A stretch of DNA of 6,031 nt from contig JAJXXG010000304.1 of assembly GCA_021781255.1 (NCBI GenBank), forward strand, positions 1 to 6,031. The letters are read 5' to 3'. A program made the translations under genes and the position numbers. Positions 1 through 6,031 of this stretch are shown piece by piece. The notes beneath the pieces are model-generated. The model searched no databases. It was not told the DNA's origin and was given only the letters and a program-made list of their open reading frames with translations. This DNA comes from Acidobacteriota bacterium (lineage in GTDB: Bacteria > Acidobacteriota > Terriglobia > Terriglobales > Acidobacteriaceae). The stretch's first letter is position 1, and every line of letters starts with the position of its first letter.

Positions 1-31
1 AGCTCTGGAGTTCTGTTTCTATGTTTTTCAC
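1..31 (-). CDS. Possible start of a downstream co-directional gene, partial
   Basis: A GTG at 29-31, five bases after the stop of the synthetase, opens a frame that runs to the window edge and reads VKNIETELQS. A purine-rich GAGGA at 42-46, inside the last synthetase codons, lies ten bases before it and could serve as a ribosome binding site. Such tight coupling is common in NRPS operons, and the upstream protein needs a partner to release its chain. The frame extends back in phase to about position 57, so an earlier non-ATG start is also possible. Ten codons are too few for any family assignment. Confidence 0.25.
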   Translation of the reverse strand, partial: MKNIETELQS

Positions 32-36
32 AATCT

Positions 37-3000
37 TCAGTTCCTCGTCAGATGCACTCGATACGGTTCACGATTGATACGCTTTAGCTCTCCAGCTTTG
101 GACATATCTGATGATAGGGGAATCTGCTGCGTGACCTCCGCTGCAATCGCTGCAACAGAGCGGAGCTTTAATATCTGCTGTGGGGTGAGATTGATTTCTT
201 GCGATCGTGCGCGCGCAACGATCTGGAAAAGATGGATAGAATCCGCCCCCAGGTCGAAGAGGCTTTGATCGACGCTGACTTGTTTAATGTTGAGCACCTC
301 GGCTGCAATGCGAGAAAGCTTTTCTTCAGCCGGGGTACGAGGTGCCACATGGACGTGTTGCCCTGCGGCGGAGTTTGTCTGGGGGGCAGGCAACCGCTTA
401 CGGTCTACTTTGCCATTTGGTGTCTGCGGCAATTCAGGTAGAAAAACGAAGTGTGAAGGCACCATGTAGTCAGGCAAGGTGCGGCTGACCCAGAGACGCA
501 TGTCAGTAGCAGCCAGCTGCTCGCCTGCTGTCAACACGACATAGGCAGCTAGTCTCTTGTCCCCTGGGATATCTTCTCGCGCTATAACCACCGCTTGTTG
601 CACCCTGGGATGCTGTAGGAGAGAGCTCTCTATTTCGCCAAGCTCAATACGGAAGCCGCGAACTTTAACTTGGTGATCAAGTCTTCCCAGGAATTCCAGG
701 CGTCCGTCAGTCCGGTAGCGAACCAGATCGCCAGTGCGATAAAGACGCTGTTCTTCATCATGGAAGCTGTGCTTCACGAAACGCTCTTTTGTAAGATCGG
801 GGCGCTTGAAGTATCCGCGCGCCACGCCGTCACCGCCAATATAGAGTTCTCCAGGAACGCCTATCGGCTGCAACTGTCCCGCGGCACTCAGTACATAGAG
901 TTGCGTGTTGGCTATAGGAATTCCGAGTGTTATTGCGGAGTCCGTCTTATCGATATGAGCCACGGCAGACCAGATGGTTGTCTCCGTAGGGCCATACATA
1001 TTCCACAGTTCCACGCCTCGACTGATGAGCTGTGTGGCAAGATCATGTGGCAACGCTTCGCCGCCGCAGAGGGCTTTGATTCCCTTTGTGCCATTCCACC
1101 CACTCTCGATCATCATCCGCCAGGTTGCAGGCGTGGCCTGCATGATTGTAATAGCCGATTTCTCGAGAGCACGAATTATCAGACGTGCGTCAGCGGCCAT
1201 CTCTCGGCTGGATATGATGACCTCTGCTCCCGTGATCAGCGGTAGATACAGCTCCAAGCCTGAAATGTCGAACGAAATGCTGGTAACGGCGAGCAGTCGG
1301 TCCTGTGATGTCATCCCCGGAGTTTTCTGCATCGAGAGAAGGAAATTAACAAGGTTCTGATGAGTAACCTCAACACCCTTCGGCTTACCGGTCGATCCAG
1401 AGGTAAACATTACATACGCATTGCGCTCAGCATCGCTCCTTACGTGGTTCCCCTCGGCAGGCTGTCGCTCGATCGTAGTCCACTCACTGTCAATCAAAAC
1501 CAGTTGAGTCTCAGCGTCGCTCATTGTGTCAGCGAAGCGTTGCTGTGTGATAAGGACAGGAACCGATGTCTCTTTCACAATGTAATCTAATCGCTCCTTC
1601 GGATAAGTGGGATCGAGCGGAACATAGGCTGCCCCTGACTTCCAGATTCCGAGTAGCGCAACAGGCAAATCCAGGGAACGGTCCATCTGGAGGCCGACTA
1701 GGTCTCCGGGGTGAATTCCTAATTCCGTGAGATAGCTTGCAAGCTGATTGGCGCGGCGATCGAGTTGGGCATAGGTAAGATAAGTATTATCGAATCGGAC
1801 GGCTACGGCATCAGGAGTGCGCTCCACTTGATGTTCAAAGAGTTCATGAACATTGCAACCGTGCGGGTAGTCGGATGCCGTCGTGTTCCACTCATGGACT
1901 AGTCGGTGTTCTTCCTCGACGGGGAGTATGGGTAACTCGTCTACCAAGCAGGTTGAATCCTGTGCAATTCCTTGCAGGAGGGTTTCGTAGCAACGCAGCC
2001 AGCGGATAACTGTCTCCCGATCAAAAAGGTCCGTATTGAAGTCGCAATCCAGAACCAATCCATTTGGCGTCTCGACAATATTGAGGAAGAGGTCAAAGTT
2101 CACAGCTGCTTTTGGATTAGAGTCAACCTTGGCTTGTAGCTCCCCGAAATTGAGATTACTGCCTACTTTTTCCAGATTGAACTGTACTTCGATAAGCGGC
2201 AATCGACTGACATCCTTATGCAGCTTCAGTTTGCGAATCAGCGTCCCGTAGGTGTAGTTCTGGTGCTCATATGCGTTGAGTAGAGTCTTCTTTGTCTGGG
2301 TGAGCAGTGATGCCGCCGTGAGGTCATCAGCAAGTTGCGTGCGAATGGGGAGAAAGTTTACGTCGTGACCCACCATCATGCTGTTTTCCAGCAGTGATTG
2401 CCCCGCTGTGGGTATGCCGATCACTATGTCGCTTTGCGCTGAAAGCCGGTGCAGCAGAGAAGCAAAGCCTGAGAGCAGTGTCACAAAGAGTGTGCAACCC
2501 TGTTTCGCGCCTGCATTGCGAATTAACTTAGTCGCCGCAGCATCCATCATCATCCGGCAGGTATCACCCGGATAGGACTTAACTGCAGGTCGAGGACGAT
2601 CCGTAGGAAGATCAAGGACTGGAACGTCGGGGAACTGGGCTGCCCAGTATTCGGAATTGGCGGCATCTTCCTGTTCTTTGGACTTCGTCAGAGCATATGC
2701 TCCGAATGAGGCCTGCGGATCAAGAACCCTGCCAGTGTAAAGGCTGCTCAGCTCTTCGAGCATCACATTGATGCTCCATCCATCGCACACGATGTGATGT
2801 CCTGTAAAAATCAACGCATGCTGCAGTGTATCTGTCTTAAAGATGCGTACACGCAAAAGTGGAGCGTGCGCAAGGTTGAATGGCGTGCGTGCTTCAAGCG
2901 CGATCGCAGCCTTCAGTTGTTGATCGCGAAGGGCTGGCTCTAGGCTCGAAATGTCTTCGTAGGGTAAAGCCAGAGTAACCTTTTGCGAAAAAATCATCTT

Positions 3001-6000
3001 CTCGCCGGAGTCAGAAATGCTCGCTCGCAGAGCATCATGGCGCTCTATCAGTTTTTGCAGGGCCAGTTCCATTCGTGCCCGATCGAATTCGCCATCAAGA
3101 TAGAGCGTAAAAGACTCATTAAAAGCGCAGGACGCTTCGTCGCTCAACTGTGCAGAGAGCCAGATTTCTCGTTGCGATTCCGTAAGCGGAGCCTCTGCAA
3201 TAAAGGGAGTGACATCATTCTGTAACTTTCGCGTAGGTATGCGGGGTCCGTCTACTGGCGGCGCAGGTAGTAGATCGCTTGTTTGCATCTCTGCAATGGT
3301 CTCAGCAAAGGCCGCTACAATGCGGTCAAGATCGGCGTCTGTGTGCGCTGTAGTCAGAAAGCAGGGGAAGCCCTCAAGCAGATGAATACCTTTTGCGCGC
3401 AAGAGGTAATAAAAGAGACTTCCAAAGCGCGCATCAGGGGAGAAGCTGGAGTAGAAGACACTTGCAAAGTTCTCAATGTGTGCCGGCACCTCATTGCTCT
3501 CAAGTAGCTGCTTCAGCCTATTTACAAGCGAGGCAGTACGAGCGGTCAGTCCTTCCTGGAGCTGCGGACCTTCAGCCTTCAGATATTGCAACATTGCTTT
3601 TGTGGCGGCCATCGTCAACGGATGGCGAACAAATGTTCCGGCGAAGAAAGTTACTCCGATCTCAGGGTAAGAATCGTCGCCGTACTGCCACATGCCGCCG
3701 TCCAGAGCGTCCATATACTGAGACTTGCCTGCGAGTACGCCAATGGGCATTCCTCCGGCGAGCACCTTGCCATAGGTTGCCAGGTCTGCGCGAATATTGA
3801 AGAGGGCCTGACAACCGCCAGGATGGGCACGGAAGCCAGTTACGACTTCGTCAAATACGAAGCATGTTCCGGAGGCTTCTGTGATGGCTCTGAGTTCGCG
3901 AAGAAAATCTATTGGCTGAAGATCAGGGTGACGACTCTGTACGGGCTCGACTATCACTGCTGCTAGCTCGGGTGCATTCTTCCTGATCCAGTCGAGTGAA
4001 TCCTGTGCCCCATATTCGAGCACAACCATGTTTGCGGCCTTCTCGCGAGGGATTCCAGGCGCTGCAGGCACAGACTGTGGCTCGCCCCCCCTTTTGAAGC
4101 CCTTCATAAGTACTTCGTCAAACATGCCGTGATAATCGCCTGCGAAGATAACTACCTTGCTGCGACCAGTGACTGTACGGGACACACGCATGGCAGCGAT
4201 CACGGCCTCAGAGCCTGTGTTACAGAATGTCACGCGTTCATTGCCGGTCATCTCGGAGATCATCTGCGCAACCTCGCCAGCGAGGAGCGTCTGTGGCCCG
4301 ATCTCAAATCCTTGCTGTAGCTGCTGTTCAAGTGCTTTAACGATGAAATCCGGACGGTGCCCGAGCATAATAGGTCCGAATCCGTTGAGCACATCAATGT
4401 ACTGATTTCCGTCCGCATCCCAAAGGTAGGCACCCTGTGAGCGATTTGTGATGAGTGGGTAGATCATCTCCTTCCATGGTGCGCGAAAGCCGGCAACGAC
4501 GCGTGGATCTGCGTGCACTTTCCGGTAGTGCTGGGTCAACTCCTTCGATTTTGCCGTTCGTTTGCAGTAGAGGCCTACGATCTTTCTGATCCCTTCCTCC
4601 TGCTTCGGGCTGAGATCACTTTGCAGGTTTCTCTGTACCGGCTTGAAAGGCGTATATCCTTTGAGTTCCTTGTCGCTCTTGTCCGTAGTGGCGGGCGAGT
4701 TAGTCGATGGCTGTACCGCGATCTGTAAGGCTGGCGCGGGCGCCTGAATGGGTCCAGTACTCGTGGTTCCTTGCAGGGCTGCCAGTTGTTGCGCAAACAT
4801 CTGATTCATTGCAGCCATCTGCTGCAACATCATCTGCTGCAGGAGTTCGGCGGGCGCTCCTGGTGTGATGCTGGCAGGGGCCACCTGCGTCATAGGAGCG
4901 GAAACCATCGCTGCAATTGGCTGCTGTGGATGAACAGATTCCTGAGGCGCAGGAACATTCGCTGCGAGAAAGTCACCAAGAGCATCGATGGTAGGTATAT
5001 CGCTGAGCAATTGGCGGAAGGTGACTTTCACGCCAAATTTCTTCTGCAACGACTGCGTGGCTTGTGTGAGGAAGAGAGAGTCGAGGCCGAGATCCAGGAA
5101 GGTCGCGCCGTACTCCTGCGGAGCAATGGTGAGACCGGACATCTCCTCAATTAGAGCACCCACCTCGGCGCAAAGTTTATGCTTGTGGTTGGCTTGGGCA
5201 GATGAATTAGGCAGGTTCACTTGGTTCGGCTCCTGTGCAGGTGTTGGCTCGACGGATGTTGTTACGGTAGCGCTGTCTGTCTGAGGATGTGGTGGGGTAG
5301 AAGACCGAGGCTCAGATGTTTCGATCCAGAAGCTCTTTCGCTCGAAGGGATAGGTGGGCAGCGTGACACGACGGCGATTTTCCGAAGTGTGATAAGCGTC
5401 CCAATTGATATCGGCGCCAGCCAGCCAGAGTTGGCCCAGAGCGCTATGGATCACTGCATCTTCCTTTTCGTCCGTGTTGCTGGCCGCCAGGGAAGAGACA
5501 ACGACCTGGGAGGATGTCTTGGAGGCATGCTGTCTCGCAAGAGTAGACAACACATTTCCGGGCCCAACTTCAAGCAAGATGGAATTCGCCATCTCGCGGA
5601 GTTTCGAGATGCCCGCAGAGAACTGTACTGGTTGTCTGAAGTGTCGCGCCCAGTATTGCGGATCTGTTGCCAGCTCAGGGGTTATCCAATCGCCCGTTAC
5701 GCTTGAAATGTAGGGCAGCTTGGGCGCATGGAGTGTGATTTTGCTCACTTCAGCAAGAAAAGGCTCGAGGATTGGCTCCATCATCGATGAATGGAAGGCG
5801 TGCGACGTATGCAGGCGACGATGGGCAATATTGTCACGATTGAGAGCTGATTCCAGTTGTCCTATCGCTTCAAAAGACCCGGCGGCCACAGACAGCGAAG
5901 GCCCGTTGATGGCAGCAAGAGAAGCCTCGCCCAGATAAGGAACAAGGGCATGATGGTCCAGACGCACGCTCAGCATCGCGCCCGCTGGCAGAGACTGCAT

Positions 6001-6031
6001 CATTCGGCCCCGTGCAGCTACAAGATGGAGA
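37..6031 (-). CDS. Hybrid PKS-NRPS, partial at 5' end: (AT)-ACP-AMT-C-A-PCP
   Basis: Multidomain assembly-line enzyme, cytoplasmic, expected to make a beta-aminoacyl-glycine intermediate. Seen directly: one uninterrupted frame ending in TGA at 37-39. Reading past the first Met (6001-6003) towards the edge gives LHLVAARGR, which with the following MMQSLPAGAM matches the conserved AT core, so the true start and the KS domain expected before the AT lie outside. Domain order by residue: AT to about 226, ACP 277-349, AMT 449-906, C 931-1360, A 1385-1873, PCP 1888-1960, tail to 1988. All active-site residues that fall inside the window are present, so it looks functional. Known of the family: MycA, ItuA and McyE place an aminotransferase between ACP and C to install a beta-amine. 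Inferred: malonyl extension, transamination of the beta-ketone, then amide formation with glycine. No offloading domain follows, so a partner protein is needed. Family is very sure; exact product is not. Confidence 0.96.
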   Translation of the reverse strand, partial: LHLVAARGRMMQSLPAGAMLSVRLDHHALVPYLGEASLAAINGPSLSVAAGSFEAIGQLESALNRDNIAHRRLHTSHAFHSSMMEPILEPFLAEVSKITLHAPKLPYISSVTGDWITPELATDPQYWARHFRQPVQFSAGISKLREMANSILLEVGPGNVLSTLARQHASKTSSQVVVSSLAASNTDEKEDAVIHSALGQLWLAGADINWDAYHTSENRRRVTLPTYPFERKSFWIETSEPRSSTPPHPQTDSATVTTSVEPTPAQEPNQVNLPNSSAQANHKHKLCAEVGALIEEMSGLTIAPQEYGATFLDLGLDSLFLTQATQSLQKKFGVKVTFRQLLSDIPTIDALGDFLAANVPAPQESVHPQQPIAAMVSAPMTQVAPASITPGAPAELLQQMMLQQMAAMNQMFAQQLAALQGTTSTGPIQAPAPALQIAVQPSTNSPATTDKSDKELKGYTPFKPVQRNLQSDLSPKQEEGIRKIVGLYCKRTAKSKELTQHYRKVHADPRVVAGFRAPWKEMIYPLITNRSQGAYLWDADGNQYIDVLNGFGPIMLGHRPDFIVKALEQQLQQGFEIGPQTLLAGEVAQMISEMTGNERVTFCNTGSEAVIAAMRVSRTVTGRSKVVIFAGDYHGMFDEVLMKGFKRGGEPQSVPAAPGIPREKAANMVVLEYGAQDSLDWIRKNAPELAAVIVEPVQSRHPDLQPIDFLRELRAITEASGTCFVFDEVVTGFRAHPGGCQALFNIRADLATYGKVLAGGMPIGVLAGKSQYMDALDGGMWQYGDDSYPEIGVTFFAGTFVRHPLTMAATKAMLQYLKAEGPQLQEGLTARTASLVNRLKQLLESNEVPAHIENFASVFYSSFSPDARFGSLFYYLLRAKGIHLLEGFPCFLTTAHTDADLDRIVAAFAETIAEMQTSDLLPAPPVDGPRIPTRKLQNDVTPFIAEAPLTESQREIWLSAQLSDEASCAFNESFTLYLDGEFDRARMELALQKLIERHDALRASISDSGEKMIFSQKVTLALPYEDISSLEPALRDQQLKAAIALEARTPFNLAHAPLLRVRIFKTDTLQHALIFTGHHIVCDGWSINVMLEELSSLYTGRVLDPQASFGAYALTKSKEQEDAANSEYWAAQFPDVPVLDLPTDRPRPAVKSYPGDTCRMMMDAAATKLIRNAGAKQGCTLFVTLLSGFASLLHRLSAQSDIVIGIPTAGQSLLENSMMVGHDVNFLPIRTQLADDLTAASLLTQTKKTLLNAYEHQNYTYGTLIRKLKLHKDVSRLPLIEVQFNLEKVGSNLNFGELQAKVDSNPKAAVNFDLFLNIVETPNGLVLDCDFNTDLFDRETVIRWLRCYETLLQGIAQDSTCLVDELPILPVEEEHRLVHEWNTTASDYPHGCNVHELFEHQVERTPDAVAVRFDNTYLTYAQLDRRANQLASYLTELGIHPGDLVGLQMDRSLDLPVALLGIWKSGAAYVPLDPTYPKERLDYIVKETSVPVLITQQRFADTMSDAETQLVLIDSEWTTIERQPAEGNHVRSDAERNAYVMFTSGSTGKPKGVEVTHQNLVNFLLSMQKTPGMTSQDRLLAVTSISFDISGLELYLPLITGAEVIISSREMAADARLIIRALEKSAITIMQATPATWRMMIESGWNGTKGIKALCGGEALPHDLATQLISRGVELWNMYGPTETTIWSAVAHIDKTDSAITLGIPIANTQLYVLSAAGQLQPIGVPGELYIGGDGVARGYFKRPDLTKERFVKHSFHDEEQRLYRTGDLVRYRTDGRLEFLGRLDHQVKVRGFRIELGEIESSLLQHPRVQQAVVIAREDIPGDKRLAAYVVLTAGEQLAATDMRLWVSRTLPDYMVPSHFVFLPELPQTPNGKVDRKRLPAPQTNSAAGQHVHVAPRTPAEEKLSRIAAEVLNIKQVSVDQSLFDLGADSIHLFQIVARARSQEINLTPQQILKLRSVAAIAAEVTQQIPLSSDMSKAGELKRINREPYRVHLTRN
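40..123 (-). other. Short basic C-terminal tail after the PCP
   Basis: Residues 1961-1988. The final segment, ELKRINREPYRVHLTRN, is rich in Arg/Lys and resembles, from memory, the R-x-x-R-x-x-Y-R endings seen at the C-termini of some PKS-NRPS subunits. There is no thioesterase, reductase or further C domain. A role as a docking element to the next subunit is inference. Confidence 0.5.
124..342 (-). other. Peptidyl carrier protein domain (PCP)
   Basis: Residues about 1888-1960. LFDLGADSIHLFQIVARA puts the phosphopantetheine serine at Ser1922 (codon 238-240). It carries the activated amino acid and, after condensation, the beta-aminoacyl-aminoacyl chain. The GADS form before the serine is common in PKS-NRPS hybrids. 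No epimerisation domain follows, which agrees with an achiral glycine substrate. Confidence 0.94.
385..1851 (-). other. Adenylation domain (A), predicted glycine
   Basis: Residues about 1385-1873. Activates an amino acid as aminoacyl-AMP and loads it on the PCP. Core motifs seen: LTYAQL (1409), KSGAAYVPLDPTYP (1455-1468), TSGSTGKPKG (1534-1543), FDISGLELYLPL (1578-1589), NMYGPTETT (1668-1676), GELYIGGDGVARGY (1718-1731), YRTGDL (1755-1760), GRLDHQVKVRGFRIELGEIE (1773-1792), and NGKVDRKRLP with Lys1865. By hand alignment to GrsA-Phe the pocket is D1579, I1580, L1583, Q1622, L1645, G1647, M1669, I1677, W1678, K1865, i.e. DILQLGMIWK. This differs by one conservative change (Leu to Met) from the glycine code DILQLGLIWK as I remember it. 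No methyltransferase is inserted between motifs A8 and A10. Confidence 0.93.
1924..3213 (-). other. Condensation domain (C), probable PKS-NRPS hybrid subtype
   Basis: Residues about 931-1360. Core motifs in order: PLTESQREIWLSAQ (939-952), ERHDALR (987-993), HHIVCDGWS at 1069-1077 with the catalytic second His1070 (codon 2794-2796), DLPTDRPRP (1131-1139), MVGHDVNFLPIRT (1210-1222), HQNYTYGTLI (1247-1256) and SRLPLIEVQFNLE (1266-1278). It should join the ACP-bound beta-aminoacyl chain to the amine of PCP-bound amino acid. The upstream partner being an ACP, not a PCP, makes a hybrid-type C domain the expected class; a phylogeny is needed to confirm. The HHxxxDG site is intact, so it should be active. 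Confidence 0.93.
3286..4659 (-). other. PLP-dependent class III aminotransferase domain (AMT), GSA-aminotransferase-like
   Basis: Residues about 449-906, opening with GYTPFKPVQ and a helical extension. Diagnostic sites: NTGSEAVIAAMR (595-606) for PLP phosphate binding, DYHGMFDE (623-630) with Tyr624 stacking on the ring, VEPVQS (686-691), FDEVVTGFR (717-725) with Asp718 contacting the pyridine nitrogen, ATYGKVLAGGMPIG (742-755) with Schiff-base Lys746 (codon 3766-3768), and AGTFVRHP (788-795) as the phosphate-contacting turn from the partner subunit. Known: the homologous domain of mycosubtilin synthetase transfers an amino group to a beta-ketoacyl carrier thioester. Position between ACP and C supports the same role. 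The amine donor cannot be read from the sequence; glutamine or glutamate is likely. Terminal amination of an aldehyde is less likely because no reductase precedes it. Confidence 0.94.
4660..4956 (-). other. Gln/Met/Ala-rich linker between ACP and AMT
   Basis: Residues 350-448. Pro/Ala-rich flanks surround a probable amphipathic helix at 386-412, beginning ELLQQMMLQQMAAMNQ. It contains a five-residue tandem repeat (LLQQM, MLQQM) matched in DNA by an 11-base direct repeat at 4816-4826 and 4831-4841, spaced 15 bases. From memory, similar Gln/Met-rich helical linkers occur before tailoring domains in other PKS-NRPS proteins. A docking or dimerisation role is inference. Confidence 0.7.
4957..5175 (-). 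other. Acyl carrier protein domain (ACP)
   Basis: Residues about 277-349. The motif FLDLGLDSLFLTQ places the phosphopantetheine serine at Ser309 (codon 5077-5079). The LGLDSL form is typical of PKS-type carriers, in contrast to the LGADSI form of the PCP at the end of this protein. It should hold the growing acyl chain during extension and during transamination by the adjacent AMT. Helices after the serine (KKFGVKVTFRQLL, then IPTIDALGDFL) fit the fold. Confidence 0.93.
5176..5325 (-). other. AT-ACP linker, no modifying domains
   Basis: Residues 227-276 are a low-complexity Pro/Ser/Thr/Gln-rich stretch. At only about 50 residues it leaves no room for KR, DH, ER or C-methyltransferase. The condensation product should therefore reach the ACP as an unreduced, unmethylated beta-ketone, which is the substrate expected by the following AMT. 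The McyE module, in contrast, has a methyltransferase in this position. Confidence 0.8.
5326..6031 (-). other. Acyltransferase domain (AT), C-terminal part, malonyl type
   Basis: Selects the extender unit and loads it on the ACP. Visible are the VAARGRMMQ helix at the window edge, TSHAFHS at residues 66-72 with the probable catalytic His68, the ISSVTG and YWARHFRQPVQF segments (99-128), LEVGPGN (144-150) and the post-AT linker LPTYPFERKSFW (215-226). HAFH at this place is the established signature for malonyl-CoA, whereas methylmalonyl-specific ATs usually have YASH. The nucleophile motif GHSxG should lie roughly 20 residues before the window edge and cannot be checked here. Confidence 0.93.

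Noticed and set aside
1..36. Searched for a terminator hairpin after the stop codon
   Set aside because: No convincing inverted repeat followed by a T-run is visible in the 36 bases available.
670..1245. 191-codon open frame on the plus strand
   Set aside because: It lies wholly opposite the adenylation domain, whose conserved motifs explain the sequence; its translation shows no recognisable domain.
4085..4091. Run of seven C (AAAAGGGGGGG on the coding strand), considered as a programmed frameshift or sequencing error
   Set aside because: The frame continues correctly through the aminotransferase on both sides and the phase does not match a canonical slippery heptamer; at most it is a mutation-prone spot.
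4575..4796. 73-codon minus-strand frame in a different phase
   Set aside because: It overlaps the ACP-AMT linker and the AMT start in the real frame; its Arg/Ser-rich translation is typical of an out-of-phase shadow.
5221..5706. 161-codon plus-strand frame, with other plus-strand frames of 60-135 codons across the window
   Set aside because: All are antisense to confirmed synthetase domains, overlap one another, and show no family features.

Overview
The window is almost entirely one minus-strand gene: the 3' portion of a large hybrid polyketide synthase / non-ribosomal peptide synthetase (PKS-NRPS). The frame is open from the right edge (6031) to a TGA at 37-39, so about 1,998 residues are visible and the N-terminus lies outside. 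Residue numbers below count from the Met at 6001-6003, which is internal to an acyltransferase domain and is not the start. The many open frames on the plus strand and in other phases are shadows of this gene.

In order of synthesis (right to left in the window) the protein carries: the C-terminal part of an acyltransferase (AT) with the malonyl-type HAFH motif; a Pro/Ser/Thr linker with no reductive or methylating domain; an acyl carrier protein (ACP, Ser309); a Gln/Met/Ala-rich linker; a PLP-dependent class III aminotransferase (AMT, Lys746); a condensation domain (C, HHIVCDG); an adenylation domain (A, code read as DILQLGMIWK, predicted glycine); a peptidyl carrier protein (PCP, Ser1922); and a short basic tail. 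There is no thioesterase, reductase or epimerase.

The domains read as one process. A malonyl unit extends an acyl chain, the beta-keto group is left unreduced, the AMT converts it to a beta-amine on the ACP, and the C domain joins that chain to PCP-bound glycine. The chain must then pass to another protein. The order AMT-C-A-PCP after an ACP is that of the beta-amino-acid modules of MycA/ItuA (mycosubtilin/iturin) and McyE/NdaF (microcystin/nodularin). Unlike MycA and ItuA, the AT is in cis; unlike McyE, there is no methyltransferase between AT and ACP.

Downstream of the stop (positions 1-36) a possible GTG start of a following co-directional gene is visible, but only about ten codons fall in the window. 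The host is not identifiable with confidence. Base composition looks balanced, perhaps slightly GC-rich by eye, and the module style would fit a soil or aquatic bacterium such as an Acidobacteriota member or a cyanobacterium; that is a guess, not a result.
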